Of a stretch of DNA of 64,000 nt, positions 1-9,919 are shown piece after piece (position 1 is the first letter of the stretch; the number at the start of each line of letters is the position of its first letter). The translations under genes and the position numbers were made by a program. The stretch is from Idiomarinaceae bacterium HL-53. Lineage in GTDB: Bacteria > Pseudomonadota > Gammaproteobacteria > Enterobacterales > Alteromonadaceae. The stretch lies in assembly GCA_001458075.1 (NCBI GenBank), contig LN899469.1, forward strand, positions 1 to 64,000, read 5' to 3'. The notes under the pieces were generated by a model, which made no database searches, was not told where the DNA came from, and worked only from the letters and a program-made list of their open reading frames with translations.

Positions 1-728
1 CGTCATCCTCAAAAAGAGAGTGAAGCTTCACAATATCAATTCCAAGACGCTCGCACAGAGCAATAGCTCCAATTTTTGCGCCATGACAAGTCCAATGTGT
101 GTCAGTCACTCGAAAACTTCTATCTTTCGATGCTCTTAAAGCATCAAGAGGGTAAACACAGGGAAAATCATTCGGAATAAGTGCTAGAACGTCCTCAATC
201 ACCGTGTTTCGAGCTCGCTTGAGCGGGTGAAACTCTGGAACAACTGCCTCTTTTGAAGGGGCAATTAGAAGTGCAGCAGGAATCTTATATTTGCTCTGTA
301 AATTCATGAAAGCCTGAAATACTCACGCCAAAGAAGCCTCTGCCTCCAACGTCAGCCGAATATCTCCAATATGCTGCGCTACACTCTTGTTTGGTGTCGT
401 TATCCAGGAATAGCCATTTATTTTTGCCCACAAGAACTTTAAAAGGGCCATCAATCGATAAGTCGAACAAAGGCACTAACTCACCACCTGTCGCTACTTC
501 GCGCGCCGAGATAGTCAACGAGCTTGTCTTTGGAAGTAACTTAAAGGAAAAACCTTGTTGTTTTTTTGAGTGTGCTGAAATGTCTATTTTTCTAGCATAC
601 GAAGAGAGGACATCATCCCGCTTCTTATTCAGCGGATACACAGTGTCTTCATCGTCTGAAAACAACAATTTCATAATCGCTATCAGCCAAGATCCAGCCG
701 GAAAATAACAACCCTTCTTGAATTTCAC
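1..728 (-). pseudogene. SGNH/AlgJ-AlgX-like O-acetyltransferase, frameshifted
   Basis: The first frame (from a GTG at 728, or more likely an ATG at 674) ends with the family motif KWLFLDNDT and then runs into unrelated residues and a stop at 285. Reading on one base out of phase gives NKSVAQHIGD, then LLIAPSKEAVVP and the catalytic TDTHW motif, as in the alginate acetyltransferase AlgJ/AlgX family. The phase change fits one extra base in the T run at 390-392. A second lesion, an in-frame TGA at 323-325, interrupts the downstream frame. The 3' end lies outside the window. The intact gene would have added acetyl groups to a polysaccharide in the periplasm. Two independent lesions argue for a real pseudogene over a single sequencing error. 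Confidence 0.8.
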
Positions 729-771
729 GAAGTGAATATTTAACTTCTAACGGACTATCCAAATGACATTC

Positions 772-796
772 AAAAAAAAGCCGGAAGTTGCACTTC
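772..796 (-). terminator. possible weak Rho-independent terminator
   Basis: On the minus strand a short stem (GAAGT, loop GCA, ACTTC; 784-796) is followed after four bases by eight T residues (772-779). It lies between the stop of the bifunctional glycosyltransferase and the start of the broken acetyltransferase gene. The stem is only five base pairs, so strength is doubtful. Confidence 0.3.
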
Positions 797-831
797 ATGC
801 TTAGTAACGGAAATCGTGTACATCGAGCCTA

Positions 832-3645
832 CTATCCTATTATTCTTTTTATGAAGCGCTGCAACTTTGCTTCCATTTCTGATGCTGCATATTGATTCGA
901 AAAATTGCGGCTTTCTATGATTCGCGGTGAATATAAATGAGGCGCGTTCAAAACGTCTTTTAACGCCGAAATGACCGCCTGAGGATCTTGCCTTTTTACC
1001 AGAATGCCGCGTTCGTTGCTAATCAAATCAGAAAGCGCTCCCCATTCGTAACAAATCGCCAGTCTTCCCGCAGCCATCGCTTCTAGAACTGTTCTACCAA
1101 ATGATTCTGCAAAGTGAGACAAGTTAAGCAAAACATCAATCTCCTTGAAAGCGAATTTCGGATCATCTACGTAACCGTGGATAGCTATATTACCTAAGCC
1201 GGAATTTGCCTCTAATAACTGAGTTAATTCTTCAGTTTTTGGACCAAACAAGTGAAACTGTATATTTGGGTTTTCACTGAACGCTTTTGCAATACTAAAG
1301 AAGTCCTGAATTCCCTTCTTCAATAAGTTACTACTCACCATTCCGACCCTAAGAGGTGCTTTCAGTTCGGAAACAGGCAGTTCCATGAGCTGTTCAGGAA
1401 CGGCATTCGGCAGTACAATTCCTTCAGGATAACCTTGCAAGTATCGGTATACTAATTCCGAATTCGCAATGAAAAAATCTACATTCGTGTGTATATGCTC
1501 TCTAATCGTGTCCGGAGATGCGGCCAGCGCTCGACAAAGTTCGGGATCATGCTCTGGAAGTTCCCGAGCATGCATGAGCGAGGGTATATTCAAATTCTTT
1601 GCCGCGATAAACGGTTCCCACAATACGATGGTATTTACATAAATTAATTTTGCTCGCGTCTCCGAAAAAAAACTCTCAAGTGCTTGAATACAGGATATCT
1701 CTGGAGTCCTGTTACTACGCCACCAAACCATGGGCACAAACATAACTTGGCAAGCGAATTGCCTTATCTCGTCAACGTAGGTTGCCGACTTTGCTGACGG
1801 GAGAATTACATGCACATCAAACGATGAGGAGAGCATTTCTAACGTATCGAGAAAGCTTCTTTCCGCACCAAATAAATAATCCGAAACCTGATGCCCTACG
1901 GCAATAATCTGCGGTCTTTCCTCATGAACAGCCCGCTCTCCTTTCTCAACAATGGGCAGCAACCCTTGATAAATGGCCAAAGCCTCGGACGCTTTCAATT
2001 TTGGAAATGCCCTACTTACAGCACTGGTACTCATAAGCGGTCCAGGCTCACGCCCTTCAAAGCGCCCAAATCGCCAATAATGCTCGAACGCATTTTGTTT
2101 TGCTTGCGCTACATCGGGATTATTTCGCAAATACCAGCGTTCATCAAAATAAGGAGACATTTTAGCGTTAAGTTTCAGGTTACTGTCCTGTTGTTGCTCA
2201 TTACCTGTACACATGAACGGAGGAATCGGAAAAGGCCGAACAGCGGGTGTTTGCTCTAAAAACAAATCTGATGACTGGCTGTGCCATCGCTTTGAGCACT
2301 TATGATACTCAGCCCGCGGGCCAAAGAAATGAGTGCGTAATGAGGTTTGTGAAGCTTGCGTTAAAGCACCTGAACTCGCTCTGCTGAGACCAAGCGGAAT
2401 GCCTGGGTGAACATCTTCGATAGCAGCAGTTCCATACACAGCTTGTATCCGCTCCAAATACTCTGTGTCTCCAGCCATTTTTACACAGTCCCAGAAACCC
2501 AGCTTCTTAAACACTTCTCTCGTAAACATAAGTGAAGAGACATTGCGCTTAATCCAAGAGTTTTCTGTTCTCCAATTCCATGGCTGCAACTCATTTGTTA
2601 ATCGAATGTGGTAACTAATAGAAGCTTTCGCATGTCTGCTCTTTTCTATAGCCTTTACTTGCTGAGCTATTTTTTGGGGGTGCGCCCAGTCGTCAGCATC
2701 AAGCACTGTAACGTAGCTTCCAGAAGACGCAGCTACCCCTACATTTCGCGCATTGTATGCACCGCTATTATCAGTCTGAGGAATGATTTTTATATTTCTA
2801 TTTTGGCTCGCAATTGCCTCAACGACACGTAAACTCTCATCTGTTGAAGCGTCATCTACAACAATGATTTCAATCGCCTGCCAAGTTTGCTGCTCTATGC
2901 TCGCTATTGCTTGAGCGATCGTATCCTGCGCGTTGAAACATGGGATAATGACTGAAACAAGGCTTTGAGTGCGACGCTGTACCTGCAGCTTAAATCTATC
3001 GACGATAGAATTATCGCGGCCCCTTGATGAGAGCCCGTTAAAGCCTCTATCCTCATTAAGTAAAAAACCTGTTAATCCTGCACCTTGATATGTATTTGTC
3101 AGCCTAGTAATTACTTCATCACTCACTACAACTTTCTGGTCTGAGCCAGCGGCGATCGCCAACTCAGCAAAGAGTGCATCCCAAACAGAAATTTCACTTG
3201 CCTCATTTAGATATTCATAGGCAGAGTCCCACTGCCTGGTCTCAAGCAATATTTGCAAATATAATAACTGCGGAGCGGAAGGCTGAATAAACAGCCAAAA
3301 TGAATGTTCAGGTTCGGGGAGTTCAGACAAATACTTAGAAGCATACTCCCACTTTCCGAGGCTCCCGTACCATCGAGCCAAAGCCCAACGAGCAAGCCAT
3401 CGCTCGTAGTTCAATTGACTAGAATTGATAAGTGAACGAAGCTTAAATTCTGCGGCGTCATGCGCATCACTGAACCAAAAGTCTCGTTCATAATCTAGCG
3501 CCTGGGAATAGGCCGGTTGACGCCCTTCTGCATGTCCAAATTTGCAAAAATGCTCCCACGGGTCAACGCCCGCAGCATTCACATCCGAGTTTTGTTCAAG
3601 ATACCACTCGGCATCAAACAAAAATCGAAATGCCTCATACTGCAT
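832..3645 (-). CDS. Bifunctional glycosyltransferase (GT2 + GT4) with two FDxxWY modules
   Basis: About 937 residues. Order: an FDAEWYLEQNSDV module near the N terminus (about residues 8-45); a helical TPR-like stretch; a GT2 domain (VSVIIPCFNAQ, then VLDADDW as the DxD-type metal site, about 230-420); a second module, FDERWYLRNNPDV (about 498-540); and a GT4 domain ending in SHFAESFGRTVLEAMAAGR, the nucleotide-sugar binding region. It should add two sugars to the growing polymer at the cytoplasmic face. I prefer the ATG at 3645, which has GGAG ten bases upstream, to the GTG at 3663. It overlaps the preceding ATP-grasp gene by 11 bases, so translation is probably coupled. The N-terminal half is a paralogue of the protein at 4786-6930. 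Sugar specificity cannot be read. Confidence 0.85.
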   Translation of the reverse strand: MQYEAFRFLFDAEWYLEQNSDVNAAGVDPWEHFCKFGHAEGRQPAYSQALDYERDFWFSDAHDAAEFKLRSLINSSQLNYERWLARWALARWYGSLGKWEYASKYLSELPEPEHSFWLFIQPSAPQLLYLQILLETRQWDSAYEYLNEASEISVWDALFAELAIAAGSDQKVVVSDEVITRLTNTYQGAGLTGFLLNEDRGFNGLSSRGRDNSIVDRFKLQVQRRTQSLVSVIIPCFNAQDTIAQAIASIEQQTWQAIEIIVVDDASTDESLRVVEAIASQNRNIKIIPQTDNSGAYNARNVGVAASSGSYVTVLDADDWAHPQKIAQQVKAIEKSRHAKASISYHIRLTNELQPWNWRTENSWIKRNVSSLMFTREVFKKLGFWDCVKMAGDTEYLERIQAVYGTAAIEDVHPGIPLGLSRASSGALTQASQTSLRTHFFGPRAEYHKCSKRWHSQSSDLFLEQTPAVRPFPIPPFMCTGNEQQQDSNLKLNAKMSPYFDERWYLRNNPDVAQAKQNAFEHYWRFGRFEGREPGPLMSTSAVSRAFPKLKASEALAIYQGLLPIVEKGERAVHEERPQIIAVGHQVSDYLFGAERSFLDTLEMLSSSFDVHVILPSAKSATYVDEIRQFACQVMFVPMVWWRSNRTPEISCIQALESFFSETRAKLIYVNTIVLWEPFIAAKNLNIPSLMHARELPEHDPELCRALAASPDTIREHIHTNVDFFIANSELVYRYLQGYPEGIVLPNAVPEQLMELPVSELKAPLRVGMVSSNLLKKGIQDFFSIAKAFSENPNIQFHLFGPKTEELTQLLEANSGLGNIAIHGYVDDPKFAFKEIDVLLNLSHFAESFGRTVLEAMAAGRLAICYEWGALSDLISNERGILVKRQDPQAVISALKDVLNAPHLYSPRIIESRNFSNQYAASEMEAKLQRFIKRIIG

Positions 3646-4786
3646 TCGGGTCGTACTCCACACCTGGCTTTAAATAATCACGCAATGCTCCCCAACTCTT
3701 CGACAATTGTCTTTGAACTGCAACTTCTTTGGGGGTTTGCGCATTATTAGCAAAACGGTCATGTAGCTCAGACATCCTTAGAGCTCCGCGACTACCATTA
3801 TTAAAAGCGACACTACTCAAGGTGCTATAAAGTTTCGTGTCAGGCAATTGCAAAGCACGTACTTCTTCTAGTGAAAGTGAATTAATGAGTCCACTAAACT
3901 GGCTTGCAGGGTCAGATGGATAAGCCGAATCAGGTACAGATTCACCTTTCAAATCTTTTTCAGCAAGAGTCATTAGTGAATCAAAATAATCGAGCTTTGC
4001 ATGTGAGAAAATAAATTTTCGCTTGTGAGGTCCGCCAGGAGAGAAGGTGAATTCACCGAACATTGGCCCCTTTACTGAATCATAGAGATCAATGCGAACC
4101 ATGGGTGCATCGGTATCTTGTGCTAATTTGAGAGCCCACCAAGCAAGCTCAGCAGCTGCTCTCGGTATTACCGGCACAATGCCGGTTTCCTCTTCCTTAT
4201 TAAAGTAATAGTCTGGTCCCACTCGCAATGGCCGAAATGCACCGTCTAATATAGCCAAACGAGAGGGAGAGGTATTTCTATCATTCAATGTAATGAAACC
4301 AATTCGGTTTCTAAAAACATAAAATTTATAGTCGAATGGAATTTCACCAATCAGCTGAGGCCCTTGAATAAACTCTTCAAGAATCCAAAATTTTTCTTTA
4401 TGTGAAAATGTACCTGCCACTTTTTTTTGAATATTTCGAATTTGTTGAAGTGACATCGTTTGTAACGACATGTGCTCGAAATAAAGCCCCGGAGCAACCC
4501 GTTCAAGCAGCATTACACCGCGAGCAGACCATCCCTTGCCATACTTTAAAACGACCCTTAAACCCAAATCATCATGCGTGAGAGCATCCATATCATGAAC
4601 AATTTTGTACTGTTCTGCAGCCGTTAACCCTCTCTTTTTAGCATGTTCATTCGCATATAATTTATTCGAAAATTTCTTGCGTAACGGAGTACCACGCTCA
4701 TGAAATTCAGCCGCAACAAATTTAAGGAATTTAGATTCCGCATCACTGCGATTAAAACCAGGTAATTCCCTTACTTTCAAAGCCAT
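3635..4786 (-). CDS. TupA-like ATP-grasp protein (copy 2)
   Basis: About 383 residues matching the TupA-like ATP-grasp family, named after a teichuronopeptide biosynthesis gene. Visible features are VVLKYGKGWSARGVMLL (nucleotide-binding lysine region), PFDYKFYVF in the centre, and RIDLYDSVKGPMFGEFTFSP with the acidic metal ligands near residue 260. ATP-grasp enzymes join a carboxylate to an amine or thiol through an acyl phosphate, so ligation of an amino compound to an acidic sugar is a plausible role; this is inferred. The start ATG at 4786 shares its A with the upstream stop (TGATG), which indicates translational coupling. It is clearly homologous to the gene at 6933-8054. Confidence 0.75.
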   Translation of the reverse strand: MALKVRELPGFNRSDAESKFLKFVAAEFHERGTPLRKKFSNKLYANEHAKKRGLTAAEQYKIVHDMDALTHDDLGLRVVLKYGKGWSARGVMLLERVAPGLYFEHMSLQTMSLQQIRNIQKKVAGTFSHKEKFWILEEFIQGPQLIGEIPFDYKFYVFRNRIGFITLNDRNTSPSRLAILDGAFRPLRVGPDYYFNKEEETGIVPVIPRAAAELAWWALKLAQDTDAPMVRIDLYDSVKGPMFGEFTFSPGGPHKRKFIFSHAKLDYFDSLMTLAEKDLKGESVPDSAYPSDPASQFSGLINSLSLEEVRALQLPDTKLYSTLSSVAFNNGSRGALRMSELHDRFANNAQTPKEVAVQRQLSKSWGALRDYLKPGVEYDPNAV

Positions 4787-6930
4787 CAATCCGTCTCTCT
4801 CTCTACTATTTCTCTGAACACTGCTTCACACTGCTGCACCAACAGGGAGTCACTTACACGCGCCGCCTCTAACCCTGTTAAATATTCGTTCACATCCTTC
4901 GTCAGGGGTAAACTATCCACTACATGCTCAAGCAAACGGGTGTCAACCACCCAAATTTTACTCACTGCTACCGTGTCACCGCCATGGGTAAATTGAATGG
5001 CTAACTCTTGCATAAGCTTAAATGTGTTGCTACTCACAGGAGCGCCCGTCCAGCCATTAAAATAAGGCCAATGAAATAGCAAAACCGATAGCCCTTGTTC
5101 GTGTTTTTCTCGAATTCGTAATAAGACTTCTGCTAAGTTCTTATTCTCATCTGTGAAATTATCGACTACCAGTAAATCAAATTGCTCAGCTCGGCTTCGC
5201 GTGTTCCCCAGTGGCACCGGAAACTCTCTGCTACCCTCTATCAAAACGTGGTTCTGCGAATTCTCATGCCACCATCGAGCCGCTTCACGATACATGCGGC
5301 GCAATCCGAAATGTATGGTCTTTACATGGGTCATTTTTGTGCGCGTCAGAGACGTGTCATCAGATAACGCAAAAGAAAGCGGAGTATTCTTCAACACGAA
5401 TAAAATAGAGTCAAAGCCATAGTGTTTTTCTAATCGCCACAGAAATTCACTATCGCCTGCTACATTCACAGTATCCCAATATCCAATTTCGTCTAATACG
5501 GAGCGGCGAATGAGGGCAGAAGAATGGTTCTTTTCTAAAAAAGACTCATTTAAGAACCATGACCCCACAAAGTTCAGTTCTCTGGTCACGCGCACCCAGA
5601 AACTAACACTTGCCATTTTCTCAGGAGCTAATTCCAAAACCTGAACCATTTTTTCAAGCTTCTGCGGGTGCGACCAATCATCGCTATCGTGAACGGTTAC
5701 GTACTCTCCGGTAGCAGCTTTCATTCCGCGGTTGCGGGAAGGGTACGCGCCTAAATTCACCTCGTTGCGAAGTAAGCGAACACGGCTATCTCGAGCTTCA
5801 TAAAGAGTGACTACGGCAGCGGTTTCATCCGTGCTGAAATCGTCGACCACAATCACTTCAATATTGCGCCATGTTTGGTTTAGAATGCTATCTAACGCAA
5901 TGTGAATTGTAGATTCCGCATTGTAAGCAGGAATCACCACACTAATCTTGGAGGCCTGGGTATCGACTTGGGGTTTTCCTTGCCACAGATACCCAATATT
6001 CTCTAGGGTAAGCGGAGCTTCTTCGTTTTGGCAAGTTATGCCTGTCAAGCCGTCCATGAGGAACACATCGTTTATATACCGAAGCCGCTCATGAACACGT
6101 TCGGGTTGTTCACTCAACGCATTCGCTTTTAAGAAAAGCGTTTCTCGTTTAGTGGGCGAGAACCAGTCTTCATCTTCGAGTATCTCCTCGAGCGCATCGA
6201 ACTCACCTTTGAGTGTTAAACATTTTGCTAACCCCACACCCATTTGTTTCGTGGCTCGCCCGTTCTTGCCGATCATCACCTGAATATTATTTTGTGCGGT
6301 TTCAATATCACCATGCGCATAATACCAACGAGCAAGATACCAATGCGCCCTAACTTGTACCGCTCTGCGACCTTCCGTAGCGAGCCTTTCAATTTCTCGA
6401 AGCGCTTGCTCAGAGTAGCCAGACCAGAGCTTCTCTCGATAATATTCTAGTGTCACAAAAGTATTACCAAGCGGATTCGCAACATCGAATGGCTTGGGCA
6501 AACGCCCTTCTCTCTCGCCATTGAGAATAAAGTGAATTAGAGGATTCATGCCCGCTTGTGCGACATCTGGGTACTCTTCAAAATACCAATTTGAATCAAA
6601 TTGCAGGCTCGGATTAAACCCCTTAAATCCGCCATACATTAAGTAATGGAGTGCAGGGTCATGTGACAACTCGGATTGAGAGAGTTCGTCCTCGTAGGTT
6701 TCAGCATACCATTCAGCATCAAACCACACTGAGTTTCTAAGAATCTCAGCATGTTTATTATTGGAGGAAGTATTCTTTCCCTTGCTACGATTCCGTATGA
6801 GACGATTAAGCCTCCCAAACAAGCCTGCGCTATCAGATTTTTGGGCATCAAGTTGTTTGCGAAGCGTTTGGTTCTCTTTTTCAAGTTGTTCGAGACGTTT
6901 CTCCAACGCTTTTTCGTCTAAACTTGCCAC
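4786..6930 (-). CDS. GT2 glycosyltransferase with coiled coil and two FDxxWY modules
   Basis: 714 residues. It starts with a charged coiled coil (about 1-35), then two adjacent modules (FDAEWYAETYED and FDSNWYFEEYPDV, about 70-150), a TPR-like helical part (about 160-310), and a GT2 domain with ISVVIPAYNAES, VIVVDDFSTDE and HDSDDW (about 325-520). The C-terminal 120 residues (LLVVDNFTDENKN onward) have no assigned function. It should transfer a sugar from a nucleotide donor in the cytoplasm. It follows the first ATP-grasp gene by two bases and is coupled to the next one, forming half of a duplicated two-gene unit. The acceptor and donor are unknown. Confidence 0.85.
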   Translation of the reverse strand: MASLDEKALEKRLEQLEKENQTLRKQLDAQKSDSAGLFGRLNRLIRNRSKGKNTSSNNKHAEILRNSVWFDAEWYAETYEDELSQSELSHDPALHYLMYGGFKGFNPSLQFDSNWYFEEYPDVAQAGMNPLIHFILNGEREGRLPKPFDVANPLGNTFVTLEYYREKLWSGYSEQALREIERLATEGRRAVQVRAHWYLARWYYAHGDIETAQNNIQVMIGKNGRATKQMGVGLAKCLTLKGEFDALEEILEDEDWFSPTKRETLFLKANALSEQPERVHERLRYINDVFLMDGLTGITCQNEEAPLTLENIGYLWQGKPQVDTQASKISVVIPAYNAESTIHIALDSILNQTWRNIEVIVVDDFSTDETAAVVTLYEARDSRVRLLRNEVNLGAYPSRNRGMKAATGEYVTVHDSDDWSHPQKLEKMVQVLELAPEKMASVSFWVRVTRELNFVGSWFLNESFLEKNHSSALIRRSVLDEIGYWDTVNVAGDSEFLWRLEKHYGFDSILFVLKNTPLSFALSDDTSLTRTKMTHVKTIHFGLRRMYREAARWWHENSQNHVLIEGSREFPVPLGNTRSRAEQFDLLVVDNFTDENKNLAEVLLRIREKHEQGLSVLLFHWPYFNGWTGAPVSSNTFKLMQELAIQFTHGGDTVAVSKIWVVDTRLLEHVVDSLPLTKDVNEYLTGLEAARVSDSLLVQQCEAVFREIVERETD

Positions 6931-6932
6931 AA

Positions 6933-8054
6933 TTATGCGTCGCTACCTTTTAAAAGTTCTCTACAACGTTCCCAATTTTTTCCTAATTGCATTAGCAGTT
7001 CTCTTTTTACGACCGACTTTTCTAATTTAGCATTAATTTGATAGTGCTCTGCCAAGCGCCATGCCCCTTTACTGCCGCCCATATAAGCTACATTAGCAAG
7101 CCTGCTAAATGTCTCTTTATCAATGAGTTGCAACTCTTTCAATTTATTCAATCCTGCTGTTAAAGCCCATATGTTTAATTTTACCGCTGCTGTTTCTTCC
7201 CGCGCATTTCGCAAATCCGGTAAGCCAGGGCTACCAATTCTTTTCTCTGCGTCTAAGAAATATCCATCTAATTCTTCAATAAATTTATCGCTCAGCGTAA
7301 ACATATGCTTTTGAACCGCGCCCGGAGAAAACGTGTACTCACCGAAAACAGGTCCTTCGGTAGTATCGAACAGGTCAACGCTCACAAAAGGTGAATCAGT
7401 TTCTCTTGAAAGCAATTGCGCCCACCACACAAATTCCATAGCGCGCGCCGGAATAATCGGCGTTGCCGGTTGAACACTGCCTTCTCTCAGTTTGTAATCT
7501 TCACCCAATGTGAGCGGTTTGAATGAACCATCAAACATTGCAACTCTCGGCGGGTTTGCATTACGATCAATTTGGAAGATAAGTCCCACCTGCCCCTGAA
7601 ACACGTAAAACTTGTAATCAAACGGCACGGCTGCAGAAGGTAAGGTTCCTTGCTTGAAGCTTTCGATGATCCACGCTGGTTCTTTAGAAGAGAAACGCTC
7701 ACGAATTGCGGCTTGTTTCTGTTTAATCTCTGCAAGGGAAAATGTCGTTAAAGATAGATATTCAAAATACTTATCTTCTCCATCTTTTTTTAACAACATA
7801 ACCCCTTGTGCTGACCATCCTCTTGCAAACTTCAACACACAGCGTTCACCAAGCATCTCTGATGTTAGATTCTGAATGTCATCGAGTACATGCTCGCGTT
7901 CGCTTACCGGAACACCGACTTTCTTCGCGACCTCTGCGGCATGAACTTTATCGGAAAGTTTAATTCGGAGTTCTGTCCCACGCTTTTGGAATTCTTTAGC
8001 AACAAAGGTTAAAAACGGCGAATCCGCTCGCTGTTTGGTGTATTTATTAGACAT
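6933..8054 (-). CDS. TupA-like ATP-grasp protein (copy 1)
   Basis: 373 residues, paralogous along its length to the protein at 3635-4786. It has CVLKFARGWSAQGVMLL, then AVPFDYKFYVFQGQVGLI, and SVDLFDTTEGPVFGEYTFSP carrying the likely metal-binding acids. The family is the TupA-like ATP-grasp group, expected to form an amide or similar bond at ATP expense. It is the first gene of the four-gene block that ends at 832; about 64 bases separate it from rfbA upstream. The partner transferase follows after two bases. The substrate is not deducible; the acid sugar polymer predicted for this locus is one possible acceptor. Confidence 0.75.
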   Translation of the reverse strand: MSNKYTKQRADSPFLTFVAKEFQKRGTELRIKLSDKVHAAEVAKKVGVPVSEREHVLDDIQNLTSEMLGERCVLKFARGWSAQGVMLLKKDGEDKYFEYLSLTTFSLAEIKQKQAAIRERFSSKEPAWIIESFKQGTLPSAAVPFDYKFYVFQGQVGLIFQIDRNANPPRVAMFDGSFKPLTLGEDYKLREGSVQPATPIIPARAMEFVWWAQLLSRETDSPFVSVDLFDTTEGPVFGEYTFSPGAVQKHMFTLSDKFIEELDGYFLDAEKRIGSPGLPDLRNAREETAAVKLNIWALTAGLNKLKELQLIDKETFSRLANVAYMGGSKGAWRLAEHYQINAKLEKSVVKRELLMQLGKNWERCRELLKGSDA

Positions 8055-8118
8055 ATTGAGTCTCTTCTCGAACTTTTAACGGGAATCATAACACGGGGAA
8101 ATTATTGAATCACAGGCT

Positions 8119-9000
8119 TTACTTGCGCTTCATAGCAACTAACCTAGCAAGATAAGCACCATATTCTGTCTTCTCTAGGGCAATTGCATGTTTCTCAAGC
8201 ACTTCGTCATCGATCCAACCATTCTTCCAGCTGATTTCTTCTAGGCAAGCTATTTTCATTCCTTGACGATGCTCTATTGTCTGCACATACATGCTCGCAT
8301 CTATCAGTGAGTCGTGTGTACCAGTATCAAGCCAAGCGAAACCTCGGCCTAAACGCTCAACATTGAGTTCACCGCGTTGCAAATAAGCGTTATTGATACT
8401 GGTTATTTCTAGTTCGCCACGTGCAGAGGGTTGTACTAGCTTGGCAATTTCCACTACATCGTTATCGTAAAAATATAGGCCCGTGACCGCATAATTTGAT
8501 TTCGGCTCAACTGGTTTTTCTTCAATGGAAACCGCCTTGCCTTCCTCATCGAATTCCACAACCCCAAAACGCTCCGGGTCCTTCACCATATACCCAAATA
8601 CTGTGGCTCCTCTATCTCTCGATGCGGCTCGTTTCAATTGATCAGAAAAGTGCTGACCATGAAAAATATTATCCCCCAGAACTAAACACACTTGCGATTC
8701 ACCGATAAACTCTTCACCAATGATAAATGCCTGCGCTAGTCCATCTGGAGATGGTTGCACCGCATATGAGAAGCTCAGCCCCAATTCATCTCCTGTACCC
8801 AAGAGTTTTTTATACTGAGGCAAATCGTCCGGAGTCGAAATAATTAATATTTCTCGAATGCCAGCCAACATCAACACAGAAATCGGATAATAGATCATCG
8901 GTTTATCGTAAATAGGTAACAGCTGTTTTGATACACCACGAGTAATCGGATGCAAACGTGTACCAGAGCCCCCGGCAAGAATAATACCTCTATAGGCCAT
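8119..9000 (-). CDS. rfbA: Glucose-1-phosphate thymidylyltransferase
   Basis: 293 residues, the normal length of RmlA. The N terminus carries the nucleotidyltransferase signature [16 protein letters not shown], followed by [16 protein letters not shown], with [12 protein letters not shown] downstream for the metal and sugar site. The enzyme makes dTDP-glucose from dTTP and glucose-1-phosphate, the first step to dTDP-L-rhamnose. The ATG at 9000 lies inside the 3' end of rfbD (11-base overlap), so the three genes rfbB, rfbD and rfbA form one coupled unit. rfbC, the fourth enzyme, is 46 kb away at 55110-55697. Confidence 0.97.
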   Translation of the reverse strand: MAYRGIILAGGSGTRLHPITRGVSKQLLPIYDKPMIYYPISVLMLAGIREILIISTPDDLPQYKKLLGTGDELGLSFSYAVQPSPDGLAQAFIIGEEFIGESQVCLVLGDNIFHGQHFSDQLKRAASRDRGATVFGYMVKDPERFGVVEFDEEGKAVSIEEKPVEPKSNYAVTGLYFYDNDVVEIAKLVQPSARGELEITSINNAYLQRGELNVERLGRGFAWLDTGTHDSLIDASMYVQTIEHRQGMKIACLEEISWKNGWIDDEVLEKHAIALEKTEYGAYLARLVAMKRK

Positions 9001-9919
9001 GCTTTGTACTCCCAGAAACCTGTTCTAAATACTCGTCCAATGTGAGCTCTAATTCATCTTTCCAATGCGGCAGTTCAATATCAAGTACCCGCTCCACTTT
9101 TTCTAGGTTCAATCGAGAGTTCAGAGGCCGCACTGCCGGCGTTGGATAATTCTCTGTAGGAATTCCACAGATCCCCGACTCATCAATCATAAATGATAAG
9201 CGACTCTTGGCTTGCTCAAAAATTGCCTTCGCAAATTCAAACCAGGAAGTTTCACCACGGGGTGCTGCGTGGTAAATCCCAGAATCTGCATCTTTAATTA
9301 CCAACAAAACACTTAATTGCGCCAAAAGTCTTGCTGGTGTTGGAGCCCCAATTTGGTCGTTTACAATATTCAAGGAATCGCGCTCAAGAGCCAACCGTAA
9401 CATTGTTTTCATGAAATTATTGCCACGTGCACTGTAAACCCAGCTGGTTCTCAAAATATAATGTTTGACAGAGCTACTAGACAGATTTTTCAAAACCTTT
9501 TGCTCGCCTGCTAGCTTGCTTTTCCCGTAAACCGAGAGTGGTCCAATGGCATCACTCTCTTTCCACGCTTTTGTTCCAGTGCCGGGATACACGTAATCTG
9601 TTGAGAAGTGAATTAACGTACAGGAAATTCCAGACTGGCTCCTAGAAAGTACAAATTCCGAGAGTAACTCAGGAAGCTTATCATTTAATGCAAAGCACTC
9701 GGTCTCTTCGTCCTCTGCTCTATCTACAGCAGTGTAAGCCGCTGCGTTTAAAATTATATTCGGTTGATGTTTCAAAAGGTACGCATGGACTTCAGACTCA
9801 TTTGCAAGGTTCAACTCCGAGCGTTCAGGCGCGATTACCTTTCCAAAAAAATGAAATGCTCGGACAAGTTCGAATCCCACCTGCCCACTAGCACCTGTTA
9901 CTAAGATAGTGCTTCGCAT
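8990..9919 (-). CDS. rfbD: dTDP-4-dehydrorhamnose reductase
   Basis: About 309 residues. The start [15 protein letters not shown] puts the Rossmann NADPH motif at the N terminus and its ATG shares one base with the rfbB stop (TAATG at 9921-9917). An open frame continues upstream but would add residues not seen in the family. The SDR-type catalytic part is STDYVYPG with YGKSKLAGE (Tyr-Lys pair). It catalyses the final reduction giving dTDP-L-rhamnose. Several residues of the C-terminal substrate region ([10 protein letters not shown]) match RmlD. Confidence 0.95.
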   Translation of the reverse strand: MRSTILVTGASGQVGFELVRAFHFFGKVIAPERSELNLANESEVHAYLLKHQPNIILNAAAYTAVDRAEDEETECFALNDKLPELLSEFVLSRSQSGISCTLIHFSTDYVYPGTGTKAWKESDAIGPLSVYGKSKLAGEQKVLKNLSSSSVKHYILRTSWVYSARGNNFMKTMLRLALERDSLNIVNDQIGAPTPARLLAQLSVLLVIKDADSGIYHAAPRGETSWFEFAKAIFEQAKSRLSFMIDESGICGIPTENYPTPAVRPLNSRLNLEKVERVLDIELPHWKDELELTLDEYLEQVSGSTKHGL

